64,000 bases of DNA from NCBI RefSeq assembly GCF_963678635.1, contig NC_087063.1, forward strand, positions 7,226,386-7,290,385. The letters are read 5' to 3'. Origin of the DNA: Symsagittifera roscoffensis (Eukaryota > Xenacoelomorpha > Acoela > Convolutidae). A program made the position numbers and the translations under genes. Under the pieces are notes generated by a model. It was given only the letters and a program-made list of their open reading frames with translations. It did no database searches and was not told the origin of the DNA. Shown here one piece after another: positions 36,701 through 48,600 of the stretch (positions are counted from its first letter, which is position 1; each line of letters starts with the position of its first letter).

Positions 36701-37019
36701 CAAAAGTCAAACCGCGAAAAATCAAAAACAAATTTTCAGACTTCTCGAAAAAAAAATCACACTTCAAAAGTATATGTTCCAATTTGACTCTACTTGCTAA
36801 TCGAAAGCGTAAGAAGCAACCAAACAAACTCACGAATCGTCCGTGAAGAATGATTGGACTATTGCAACTACGACAGATGTTCATGAGAGGGCTCTGCACC
36901 TTGGTTCCGATCAGAGCAACTCGGCAATTGTGTCTGATCACATTCTGATTGGCCGCGGGAGTATTTGTCGGATGACCTTGAAATCCCACCGCAGCTGTGG
37001 GCGGAAACATAGTCTGCAT
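33751..37019 (-). CDS. CBLL1: Hakai-type E3 ubiquitin ligase (CBLL1-like), 2 coding exons
   Basis: Join of 37019-36834 and 34335-33751 on the - strand (256 aa). Exon 1 ends GRF|GTGAGT and exon 2 begins at TTTAG|ATC, phase 0. Across the junction the RING is NICRSC...HGRF|IPCKHIMCVTC...ECPIC, and the Hakai-specific C2H2-like part follows (VFICPF...CERSYLSERDLVAHVKMRH). This RING plus pTyr-binding zinc region is diagnostic for Hakai, known in other animals to ubiquitinate E-cadherin complexes and to belong to the m6A writer-associated (MACOM) complex. The C-terminus is Pro/Gln then R/G/Y-rich (RGG-like, ends NWNQSPN), much shorter than in vertebrates. The ATG at 37019 lies 8 nt after an AGCTTCAG acceptor, so an upstream exon is possible. 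The intron (34336-36833) is full of repeats. Confidence 0.85.
34975..35032 (-). repeat. tRNA-Ser/Leu-like SINE head
   Basis: On the - strand: CGTGGCCGAGAGGGCTGGGC (a clear A-box of class II tRNAs), GAGA/TCTC anticodon-stem halves and then AGATTCGAAGC as a B-box. It is the most tRNA-like of the heads in the window, but acceptor stem and B-box are damaged, so it is not a working tRNA gene. Confidence 0.55.
35170..35505. repeat. dispersed repeat, copy 2 (partner of 12290-12695)
   Basis: See the matching blocks listed for 12290-12695. It lies ~140 bp past the tRNA-like head at 34975, consistent with a head-plus-body SINE. Confidence 0.5.
35969..36036 (-). repeat. tRNA-derived SINE-like head
   Basis: On the - strand: CACTTGGCCTAGGGGTAACG (A-box-like) and CACTCGAGTCCTTGCAG (B-box-like), a sister of the head at 31479-31545. 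Confidence 0.55.
36360..36760. repeat. dispersed repeat family R1
   Basis: Long colinear similarity with 40040-40440: AATGAACGCAAGTAA-CAGAAAAAAA, TTATGATTG-CA, GAGAAAACT-GATCA, AGAAGTCGATCA-GTTTTTCG, TTTACACTTT-GCTGT, AAGTCAAACCGCGAAAAA. About 400 bp, AT-rich, no ORF. Probably a non-autonomous transposable element. Confidence 0.7.
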
Positions 37020-39617
37020 GATGTAATCTGAAGCTAAAAACTTTTGAACTCGAAGTTATTCAAAGTCTAAAGTTTGAACAGTCGCGAAATTAAACACGAA
37101 GTTATTCAGAGTTTAAACTTTGACGTAGAGTCTAAAACAAAAAATTCACTAACTTTCTTTAGGCTCGTTATATTTAAGCTGCACTAAGTTAACTGAATAA
37201 AGTCATCTAGTCAATTTATTTTTCGAAATTCAGGCATGCATTTAAATTGTCAATCAGGAAAAATCAAAACACCAGGCATGCAACAATACTGCGCTTAAGT
37301 CCGGCTAATGGGGTTTAATTAGATTACGCTTAAGCATTCCAATTACATTTATTATCAACTATTTAAAAAAATCGAATGCAAAAAATCAAGCCTAAGGGCT
37401 GCCTGGCACAACTTCACTTCGACTAATTTTACTCCGGCTCATTAAATTATGGTGGCGTATCTAAAAAAAAAAACATTTCTACGGGATTCGAACCTATGTA
37501 GCTACATTTTTTAAGCCACTTTGGCATGGCCGTTTCCCTTCCATACTTTCAAGCATACTTTTTCTTAGACACAGGCAGAAAAGAATGCACAATGCTAGAT
37601 ATAGCTACATATGATGTGTAAGTGAATTGGATTAACTTTACACAATGTGCGACTTGGGCAAGAAAAAGTAGACTGACCGTGGAAGGCATGCAAGCTAGCT
37701 AGTGTAATTACCAAACAACCTGAATTAACAGTGGCTCCGGCTATCAATTAAAATCAAATTAAATTCGTATATTTCTGCTTTTTCAAAAAATCGGAATGAT
37801 CATTTCAGCTGTTAAATATTAGGTTAAACAGATCATTGAACTCGAAATCAGGTCGACATAAATCTTGAAAATAAAATGAGTTTTGAGCTAACCCTATGTT
37901 ATGTGAATTTTCAAATATATTGGCGTTAAATCAAATTGTTTAATATATAACACAAAGACGATGCATGCTAGCAAGCTATGAAAATGCCACTGCATTGCAG
38001 CAAAAGTTCCGCCAATTTGTTGAACCCGAAACTATACCAATTGAGTTGAAAAAAAAGTCAACAAGATATAACCCTAGCCTTTACTTGTGTTAACAAGAAA
38101 AAGGGAGTGTGGCGAATCAAGTAGCATAGAATTCTCTACTTGCTGATATCTTTGCAAAAAAAAGAAGCAGAAGTTTAACTGAGAAATTTTCAGCTTGTAT
38201 TTTTTTCTATGATTTTTTGTTAATTCCAAATTGTCAATGATTGACTAGTAGAAAATGTGCAACCTGGATCGATAGGTAGTCCTTCGGAAAACCTAGAAAC
38301 TAAAGCCAAATACTGAAACTAAATATCAGTTCACCTCATTGGCACATTTGTAAATGGGGAGCGCAATTTGTCTTCCAATAGAAAAACGAAGTGAATTTGA
38401 AGTTTGAAAACATAACAGAAAAATTAAACTGAGTTTCTTTTTAAAAATCAACTCGACCAACAGAAGCGTCTTGATTTGAAGCATTGACTGTTAAGCATGA
38501 AAAAACTGGCGCATTGAGGGAAAATCAACATGAGCAGATTAAAAGAACTTTTCCACATAAAGCCAAATAAGAACAAGGATAGCCGGTTGCTGCGCATGTA
38601 GCACAGAAGGTTCCGACCACATTTATAAAAACAGCAAAAAAATTCTCTTTTTCTAAAATTAAGGTCGCTGCTTGTGCGTGATGAAATAACTTTACAAAGG
38701 CGTATAAGTTTAGTCATTCAAGCATATTCGAACAAATTTCTGCAAAAAAAATTATAACAAAAACAATGAAAAAGTTTTGTCCAAATTAATTTTTCTTGAA
38801 AACGTTTGTTGCCAAGGAAGCAATAAATGAAGATTTCAAAACTGGTCTCCCTTTAGTAAAAGCAAGTTTCCTTGGCCTAGATGGCCAATCTTCATTTCGA
38901 GAACGTTACTTTAATCGCTCGAAATTACAACAAAATTCAAAAATTTCTCGCAGTTTTTCTCGACACTGAAAATTTTTTCATAGCGTTTTTCATGTCACGA
39001 CTAGAAAGGCTTCAATATGTTTTTAACTCGACCCTTTCCAATGATTATTGTGCAAAGTAGTCCAGAATATTTCGGCCACAATTATTTTCAGAAAAATTGA
39101 CCGTTTTTAGAGGCAACTAGCCTCAGCGACTATTTCCCGATCTCTCTAAACACTCAAATGACCATATTTTGCAAAAATTTTCAGAAGAACTTTATTATAC
39201 ACTGCTGGCAGTAAAAGTTCTGGCCCAATTGCGATGCTTCAGCTGCCTTGCGTAAGGTTGTTATTGGAATGGTTCAACTAAGTTCAAAGTGTCGACAGTG
39301 CTTGCAGATCTCAAATTGGCATTCTTTTTTTCAAAACCTTCAAATCAAACAAAGACTCCTTATACTTGTTCAGAAACACTGCTGCAAATAATCAGTTAAA
39401 AAATTACGAGACGGAAAATTAAATTCGATCTTCGATTAAAATATTCCATCAACACTCATCAAAGAACAGAAACAGATCCACAACAACTAATGCATCAGCA
39501 ACTACTTCAGCATATTGTCTTTTAAAAACAATTGTTCATGTTGAAGAATTATCGGTGACACTAGTTCAGCAGACCACGAAAATGTTCCAGAATTTTGTTC
39601 TAGAATGTTCTGGAAGG
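37020..39617. other. region between Hakai and RPLP0 last exon
   Basis: No further gene is recognised. Upstream noncoding exons of Hakai could lie here. It holds a tRNA-derived head at 37479-37540 and a weakly similar relative near 37970-38060. Confidence 0.5.
37479..37540 (-). repeat. tRNA-derived SINE-like head
   Basis: On the - strand: CGGCCATGCCAAAGTGGCTT (A-box-like) and GGTTCGAATCCCGTAG (near-perfect B-box). Other tRNA arms do not pair, so it is a SINE relic rather than a gene. Confidence 0.55.
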
Positions 39618-42600
39618 TTAGTCAAAGAGACCGAATCCCATGTCATCATCGGACTCTTCCTCCGATTCTTCTTTCTTGGCTTCCTCCTTCTTGGTCTCGG
39701 CTTGGGCTCCTCCAGTGGCTGGCCCGGAAACAGCGGCAGATGCTGCTTGGGCTGCTGCCAGAGCTTCGGGGTCAGACAGCAGGGTCAAAAGACCTTCAGC
39801 CTAGAACACAGAGATTAGATTTTCCCTGACCTTTCGACAAGCTGTACAGCGTCTCTGATAAAAAATAAGGCGTTTTCAAAACAGCTTTTGCATTTGTTTA
39901 ACTTAATGCAAAATTGTGTTGAGCTTTAAACCCAAAACACGGGAATTTACTGTCCCTTTTTGATTTATAAAGAGAACAAAATATCATTCTAGTACCTATT
40001 GTTGGATTGACCAATGCCACTCAAAAAACAATAGACAGTTGAAAAAGAGACAATGAACGCAAGTAACCAGAAAAAAAATACTAACTGTTTTTTGAAAAAA
40101 ACCTCATCTTTCGAATTTAATAAAATAGATGCAATTGACGCTCTTTGAATTTCTAACACAATTTATGATTGGCATTTTTTTGATAAAATTAACTCAATTT
40201 GAGAAAACTGGATCATGAGTAAAATAAGAAACCTGATAATTAATTAAATTCCATTTTCGAAAGTAGAAATCGATCACGTTTTTCGTGACCTTTACACTTT
40301 TGCTGTTCGATAGCGGATTTTACCTTCCTTTTAACAAAGGAAATGACCTGAGCTTAAAAAGAAACCTTAAGTCAAACCGCGAAAAAGTAAAATTGAGCCT
40401 GAACAAACTAAGACTTTTCCCGAAAAAAAAAACAAAAAAAATCATCGCGACCTATATAAGCGTGTGTACTACTACTCTTTAACATAGATGCATCATTCAA
40501 TCAGGCGAAAATTCAGGCGTTTGAGTACTTCCAAAAAATGTTTTCCATCTGCTTATTTGTGTTTTGAGCTCTCAAGCAAAATAACGGGATTCTTCCTCCC
40601 TTTTTACTTTTCTTAGAGAAAAAACTATCATACCGATACCTATTGTTTGGCTAAAAAAAAACAACTATTAACAATGAAACTCAAAACTCAAAGACAAATT
40701 TTCCAGGAGCAGATATTGCGAATATATTTGCTTCCTTACTCCATATTGGTGAATGTTATAGCATGTTCTAATTAAAAACACACCACTTGCTGGCCGATGA
40801 AAGACAATCGGAAAACGTTAACTAAATTTACCTGTAAGAGCCACCTGAATTAATAAACTAACGTCTCTTTTAAGAGCGTAATCCTTTGTTTTAGTTGACA
40901 AAATACTTAATCATTCATTAATTAATTTCAGCCTCAAAACGGAAGCTAGGTGGCCAAATTAATAAACTAAATGTTTTCCTTCTTAACTCGAAAGGCTCAC
41001 TCCGACGCGTAAATCAAAGATTCGTTTCCACCTATAAATCTGACATTTATTGTAGTGGCGTGTTGTAACCTCAAGAATATCTGCGATTAGGTTTCGGGCT
41101 ATTCTGGCGATCTGAAGAAACGTAGCACTGTTGTTGTACTCCACAAAATTAACAAGTTGTATCAATTAGTACTAAAATAACGTTCACATTATCACGTTGT
41201 TTGATCTGTTTGAAACAGCACGCCGTTGTTATGTCTATAGCACCGGCAACAAAAAACTCGTGAGTTGTTATATTACCAAAACCCATAACTTCAATGTTAC
41301 TATTTTTGCCATAAACTTCCTTGATTTTAATCTGTCACCCTAATTTCAAATTAACCCTCGACCGTTTCAAAGAAAGTCGCAACTTTTCAACGTCACTATT
41401 GTACCAGATTATCAAAAGTTTTTATTGGTAAAGGCTCTGCAAGACATTACCAGCCGAAAGCAAACAAGCCTTCGTAAATTAGCGAGACCTTATTAAAATT
41501 GAATGTCAAAACCAAAACCCATTTTAACAAATTACGCTCTGTTCTCAACAAATATATCTTGAGAGGTAACACTTTCACTATTTTATTACAAGCTTTATTA
41601 ACACGGTCTCGCAAAAGTAAATCCAGTTTAACTACTTCTAGAATTGAAGGACCAAACTTATTTATCTAATTTTTGTCTGTCAAAATTAGAATTAAATTAA
41701 AGTAATTGCATATCATCGACAAACTTGACACAAGTTACACATCATCTCACAGCGTCTGCATTCTAAAAGCTACAAGAATTGCTGCCGATTCTTCAAACAA
41801 CTCCATCAGGTAACTTACACAAACAAATATCATTAAAAGATGTTAAACAAAATTCAGAGGGGCATTGATATTAAAAAACATCCCAAATCAGGAGGTCAAG
41901 AGTTCGAGACCCACACGGAGCTCACACTATCCAGTTACCTCATTCACAAAACGATTACCAATTTCCCTAAAATGATAGGAATAACAACAAATCAGGGAGT
42001 AATGTACTCGACAGTAACGATCCATAATTTCATATCATTTAATCATCAGTGAATTTTGGGAGGTAACAAGATTGCAAGAGAGCGCACATCCATCTCCAAC
42101 AACAAGAACACTTGATGCAATTCCATTATATTTATTTTGGCAAGCCACGTGCTATCTACTAATTTCAATGAATGAACCACATCCCAGAAAACACTCCAAC
42201 ACCTCGTTGAAAAAATTCTTATATCTTCTTTCACAAAAATCTCGATCAGAAGAAACTCCCTTTCTTCCGATTAGATTGGAACAAACATTTTTAGCTGTCC
42301 TAACCACTCTACCTTAGTTGGAATTTTTTTCTCGGAACTCAGTTATTAAGAAGTTCAACAAGTAAACATGGGGACTTCTGGTTAAAATGACCTGGTTAAT
42401 GAGACCCGGCGATGGGTGGCGGCAGTAGGACATTGAGCGTGATAGGAGTGAAATTAGGCCGTATGAAGCAACTTCCTTTGGGGTTATTCAGATCTGGAGG
42501 CTGTCTTAAGAAGTGAGTGCTACCCTGATTCCGATCGGAGGCTGTCCTAAGTGTGCTACAGTGGTATGGATCTAATTAAGAAAGCAGAAGTGCGCTCTCC

Positions 42601-45600
42601 TCGTTATGTTTGTTAACGTTGCTAGCGAGTTTAGATTGGGGGGAAGTGCAATATGATAAAAGTTAGTTTAGCCAGTTATAATAACAGACTTGTAGTTTTA
42701 ATAAGGGCACTTAGAGAGTACAATTGACTGGCTAACCCCTCCCTACATCTGGACACAGTTATAACTTTTGGCTCCTCGACCTGGTAATGTTACTAATTAT
42801 TATCATTTGGCGCTAACAAGGTGTAAATTGATATTTTAAATAACAAAATAACATTTGGTCAGCATTCTAAACTTCAAAGCGAAGTTAAACTTTGCCCATT
42901 TATCATATCACTCGCTTAACTTGTTTCCGCGCTTCTTGGCCCCTACAGCCACCCAACACAAAACAAACGACAACCGGCCGACCGATCTTCCCGCCCGAAG
43001 CGAGGCAGTTCATTTCGGCAACATATGGCCGCAACACCTATCATAACATTGTTACTAACAAAATATATGATCCACCATCGACTAAGAAACATATTTTCGA
43101 ACCTCAAAACCCGCCCTCGCTCTTCACCCGATAATTTGGACCTAGCCCATTTAAGATTTCAGTATCTTCTCACTTTCCAAACTAATCCCAAACAGACTGC
43201 CCAATTCTGATCAGTGATTTTCCAAATACACTCTCAATATCCAACCAGATTATCCGCTTTTCATTACTCGCAGATTGCCCAAATTGAAAATCACCCATTT
43301 GGGATTGGGAAAATTTATTAAAATATTTGCAAATTGAAACTTAATTTCCTAAGCAACATTTGATATCTACCATTTCAGAAGACAGCCACAAAACTTAGCG
43401 AAAACAACTTTGAGAAACAGTTGAAGAAGTATTTTCAAAATGAGCAGCAAATCAGAACTGAAAAAGATACCCACTGCAAAACAGACAACCCGACAAAGGC
43501 CTCCTTTCAGACCCTATGAAGACGATGATCCCGATGATGACGTCTTTGAAGACAATCCCAAAAAAGCCAAGAACCCGAGGATCGAAACAAAAACCGTAAA
43601 GAACAAGGATACTGATGAACTCTCGTAAGACAATTTTTAATATATAACCCTCTATTCAATCCTGGAATTGGACAAAAACGATGTTTCCTTTCTATGAAAA
43701 CAGAAAAACTATCTAAGAAAAATAACCATTTAAAAAATCCATTTCGAGAAAGATTGGACGGTCGTTTTGTAGCTTTTGATAGAATTTTGTGCTAACTTTG
43801 ATTTGATGTTTACAGACCACTTAGTAAATTAACCAATCATACAAACTGATTAATGCTAAGTTTAACTTCAGGGAAATGGACGACGACGATGACAAAACAT
43901 CTGGCGATTCTGGCAAGACTCCTTCATCGCTTCAGCAAATGCGAGCTCCCAAATGTGCCAGATGTCGCAACCACGGACACATTTCGGCACTCAAAGGTCA
44001 CAAGAGATTCTGTCCATTCAAGGACTGCATGTGTGCCAAGTGCATGCTGATTGCCGAGAGACAAAGAGTCATGGCCGCTCAAGTAAATAGTCATACAGAA
44101 AACTTCATAACAAAAATCCTTCACAAGTAGCCCATATCACCAATTATTTTAGATAACGAAACTTTGGCTCGTACAAAATATCATAAACCGAACATAGAAA
44201 AAAAAACTGAAATTTTCAAGCTTGTGCCAAACTTATGAAAAAATCCATGTTATCCAAAAGCCAAATTATTTCGAAAAGATCCAACTTTAGCTCAAGGTGT
44301 CTCGTTTTATAGCTCAATAACGCAAAAAAAGCGTATCTAAAAATTTCTTCAAAAAAGATCGTCCTCAAAGTTGGCCCGTATAAATTTAATTAGAAACTTT
44401 AATCCTCATATTTTTCAATATCTGAAATGAAATATATCGAAAAAAATGCAAAACAAATTCCTAAATTAAGTTTGAACTATCACTTTACAACACTGAAAAC
44501 ATTTCTAGGTTGCTTTGAGACGACAGCAAGCGCAAGAGGAGAAAACCAGTTCCATCACTAGTCACTCGCCCCGTGCTAACTTGGAAGGTTATAACAGTCC
44601 AGCACATTCAGGACCCGGCATTAGTGGCCAAATTGGAGACATGGTATCGAGGGATCAAAGTGGGAGTGATTTGTTTAGCAGTAGAATCATGGGATGGAAC
44701 TTAGGGCAGTCTAGGACCACACATAATAGCATGGGAGTTTCTTCGCTGGGTAAGGCATCTTCTTTTTTCATTTTAAATTTCAGGAATACCAGTTAGAACC
44801 TAGAATCCCATCCAAAAAGGAAAAAACTGTTAAAAACAATGATATTGGCCTTCGTTCTTTCAGAAAATCAATCTAAAATAAAACCTTATTGAAATACAAG
44901 AATCAACAACAGTGTCCGATTGCCGAATAAATTTTTTCAATTTGGATTATTTTGCGCAAATTCATACAAAACCGATCCAACCAGATTGTCGCGACCACAA
45001 TCATCTTTGCAGAGTCATAGAAATAAAAACGACAAACATTTCTCCAAAAAGTTTGCATTGTTTTTTGCAAACTCAGATAAAAAATTTAGACCCAAAATTA
45101 TGGTATTAAAGATTATTTTGCCATTTCAGACAACGCGAGCAGACTTGCCCTTCTACCTCAGACTTTCCAAAACCCAAACTCCAGTATAGCCTCAGCTACA
45201 ATATCTCCTCAGTCTTCTTCTTCTGCCATTGTCCCTTTCGGCTACTTGGAATCTCTGCTGTCTGAAATGTTCCCCTTCTTCCCAAAAGACTACCTCTCTG
45301 TTGTACTCACACAGTGCAATCGGGACATCATAACTGCTACCAAGGTGTGCACTCAGCAGAAAAACAACTTAGTCCAAATGTACACCAGCCAAAGTCCAAA
45401 TATAGCAGCAGCTACTATCAACAGTCTAATGCTAAACTTCATTCAACAACAACAACAGCAACAAGTGATCACAAATAGCAATGGATACCACAATAATGTC
45501 AATCATCAAGTTAAAGCTTTATCTGCCCACGCCAATCCTACTACGCTTATAAACCAAAGTAACCACAACACATCTTGCAATGGTATGAACAGTTTGCCGT

Positions 45601-48600
45601 CAATCAAGTCTTCAGACCTGTTTGCAGCCATCGGAAAACTGACCAACAAAGAAAGTCTGCACTTTTCAAGAGACTCAAAATTTGAAGAAGTTAAAAGAGC
45701 AGGGAACAAATCAGATTTTCCTCATACAAAAGAAACATGAGAACCGATAAACTTTTTTACTATTATATAATTAAAACTTTTGATATCCTAAAGAGTTGAT
45801 TGTAGTTTGTTCTGTCTTCATTAAGCTTCGAGTCATTAGCCGATAAACACTTCAACACACGCGAGACTCAAATTTCAAAAATATAGCTAACAAGCTGTTG
45901 GATGACCAAGCTGTCAATGACCTCTAACTAAACGAAAAAAAATAATAATTTTTTGAAAATTTCGACATTGGAAAAAAAGATCACGTTGAAGCTCGCCGAA
46001 TTTCAAGAACATTTTATGATCAACTTTTTTCATGAGACTAGCCTAGTTAGTGTAGATTAGATCAATATGTGGGAAATCTAAAAATTGGAATATTCTTTCG
46101 AACCAGAAAGTCTTTCACGTTCTGAGCGCTATTTTCGATTTCCTTATTGGAGAGAGTAATATGCCTTACTTTTGCAAATGCATTTTTATTGAATTCTTTT
46201 TTAAAAAAAGAAATTATTTGTTGACACCCATCGCTATAGCATGAAGATAATCCTGTACTTGCCAGAAACTTTTTCGAATAGCTAAGAATTTCAAGTGGTC
46301 GGCATATATGTAGGGTGCTAAAACCATGAGGACATCAGGTCGATCATTTATGACGACGCAAAACAAGCGGTCCTAGAAACAATCCTTGTGAACAACACTT
46401 GTGATTTCAAAAAATTTCACTCTGACGAATTGTTTTCGGTTTTAAAGATAATCGATGAGCATCTAAAAGAGACTTGTAAACATTGGAGTGGGTGGCTGTC
46501 AAGTTTCCGTATTAACTCAAAATGGGAATCTTCAAAGGCTTTTGAAAAACCAGCATAAAAATATGATTTCTGAACTCGGATTGTTATACATTGCTTCATC
46601 AATTCGTTTCAAAATGTAAGAAGATTAGTTTGAACCGACCTTGGCAAAATATGCTGACTTTTCGTTGAAAATCTGCTGAAGTGATTATACAAGGTTATGT
46701 ATATGCATTTCTCTACGGTTTTACTATCTATATTCAGGAAAAAAATGACCTGTAAATTCCCACCATACTTCTATCTATTTTTTTATGAAGTGAAGACATT
46801 GCTACCATTTTCCAACTATCATAACTTTTGCGTAAAAGCTTAATGTTCTTTAGCATTGAACGTATAAGATGACATAGATTTCTGGACGTCTGAAGATAAA
46901 AACCTGGTGGTATTCCATTTGGGCCTCTTGATTTATTGTCATTTTTAGAGCTCAATGTTCGAGATATCGAAATTTCTTAAAGTCGGCGTACTTTGTTTAG
47001 GTTTATCTCCTTTTATCAGCGTTTTTGGTAGGCTAACTGCTTTTTTCAGCTTTTTCAAGTGTTTGAAAATGACATCAGAATCAGATGTTCCCTGTAGTTT
47101 CTCCTGATACGTTACCCTGTATTCCTCGGAGAATTGCGTCACCTGAATTTCCAGTTTTGCAATAAGATGTTTCCTATAAGATGTTGGTATGGTTTCCTAC
47201 AGGTTTTTAGCGTTTTGAGTTTATTCATCAAGTTTGACGTAAAATTGGTTATCCAAGGTGGCAACAATTGTCTATGTTTTTTGGGAACGCAAAATTCAAA
47301 TATTTCGTCTAGGTACATTTCGTCACTCAATTTTTATGTTGGTGTAGCATACGGCTTTGAAAGGATTTTCGTCAAGATATTTCTTTATGGCTTCAAAATC
47401 AGCGTTACAAAAACTTCTGAAATTTTGCATCGTTGGTTTGGCTTGATTTACTGTACATTCCATGAATATATGGTTAGGTAAATCATTTCCGGCTGATAGA
47501 AAAAACAATAACGATAGAAGGCTACATCCAAGATGTTATTTGAGCACGTTGGAAAATCAATCACTTATCTGAACAGTGATTGATTCCCGTTTGAAAAAAA
47601 AAACAGGTCATGTCAGATTCGAACCCAAGACCTTTGCCGTCACATGCTCATTCGTTACCTCCAGCTCAAGTGAATCGGAGAAGCAAAGAAACAGGATTTT
47701 ATTATGAACTGAGTCCACATTTTACCATTCTGTGATGAACTAAGTTATTTACGGGAAAAAAGTCTAGTACCCGATTGCAACACCCTTGCTTATCGCAAGA
47801 GTAAAGAAGTGAACCTTTGAAAGGTTGTTGTTAGAAAAAATGAACAAAACATTGCTCAGAAACTCAATCTTTTCCCAGTGCACATAACATATCTGATTTG
47901 TTTTTGCAAAACTAACCTGTTTTATGGTATATTCTGTCTCAAGGCACACTGCGATCAATTTTTTGAACCCATTGACTACTGAGTGTGGCAAGGAAGCTTT
48001 CGTAGGGTAGTCCATTGCCAGAGACAAACTAGCCAAGTTGCCAAGTCCAATCGCAAATTTGGCCGCAATGTCTTCAGGAGTGATGTCCAAGATCTCAGGA
48101 GAGTAGACAGAACCCTGAACGCAGTTCATATTTATAAATATGTTAACTGATTTGAAATCAATTACTTCAAATTAGATACGAGACCTTACCTGGTCATAGA
48201 CAGCCTGAATGACCAAACCATATGAGAATGGCGATATATTCAACATGTTCAGCAGAGTGGCTTCACTGGCTCCAACTTTTTGCCCTTCCTTCAGCAATTC
48301 GACCTTGTTCAGAATTTCGATACATCCTTTCGTGATCTTCGTGGGAATATTCAGCGCCTGGAAGAAAGAGGTCTTCTCAGGTCCCAAAGCGGTCGCTTGA
48401 GGAGGAATTTCAACCGCCAAAGGTGCAATTGCTCCAGCTCTTGCAGGTGCCTGTTTCCTTTCCTCGGTGATGACCTTCCTAACCTCGCCGAAATCAGTCT
48501 TCACGAAAACGAATGCAATGTTTCCTTTGACAGTCGGAAACATTCTTTCAAGGGATGTGAAAGCACCGCCGTTTTCCTGATTCATCAATCCCCTCAAAGC

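Larger units (their letters stand above)
34336..36833 (-). other. Hakai intron with SINE and dispersed repeats
   Basis: A 2.5-kb GT-AG intron. It contains two tRNA-derived heads (34975-35032 and 35969-36036), the second copy of the 12.3-kb repeat (35170-35505), a CGAAGCGNAGC-type repeat (34740-34905), and most of an R1 copy (36360-36760). Confidence 0.7.
39801..47916 (-). other. 8.1-kb third intron of RPLP0, hosting a nested DMRT gene
   Basis: On the - strand it begins CAG|GTTAGT (47916) and ends TTCTAG|GCT (39801). Besides the + strand DMRT gene at 43440-45740 it contains an R1 repeat copy, two LINE relics and tRNA-derived heads. 42370-42780 is a somewhat GC-richer stretch of unknown nature (possibly an LTR or LINE tail). 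Confidence 0.8.

Noticed and set aside
39618-39800. Separate P1/P2 stalk protein gene
   Set aside because: The C-terminal motif is shared, but the upstream residues and the exon phase match P0, and no P1/P2 N-terminal exon is nearby.
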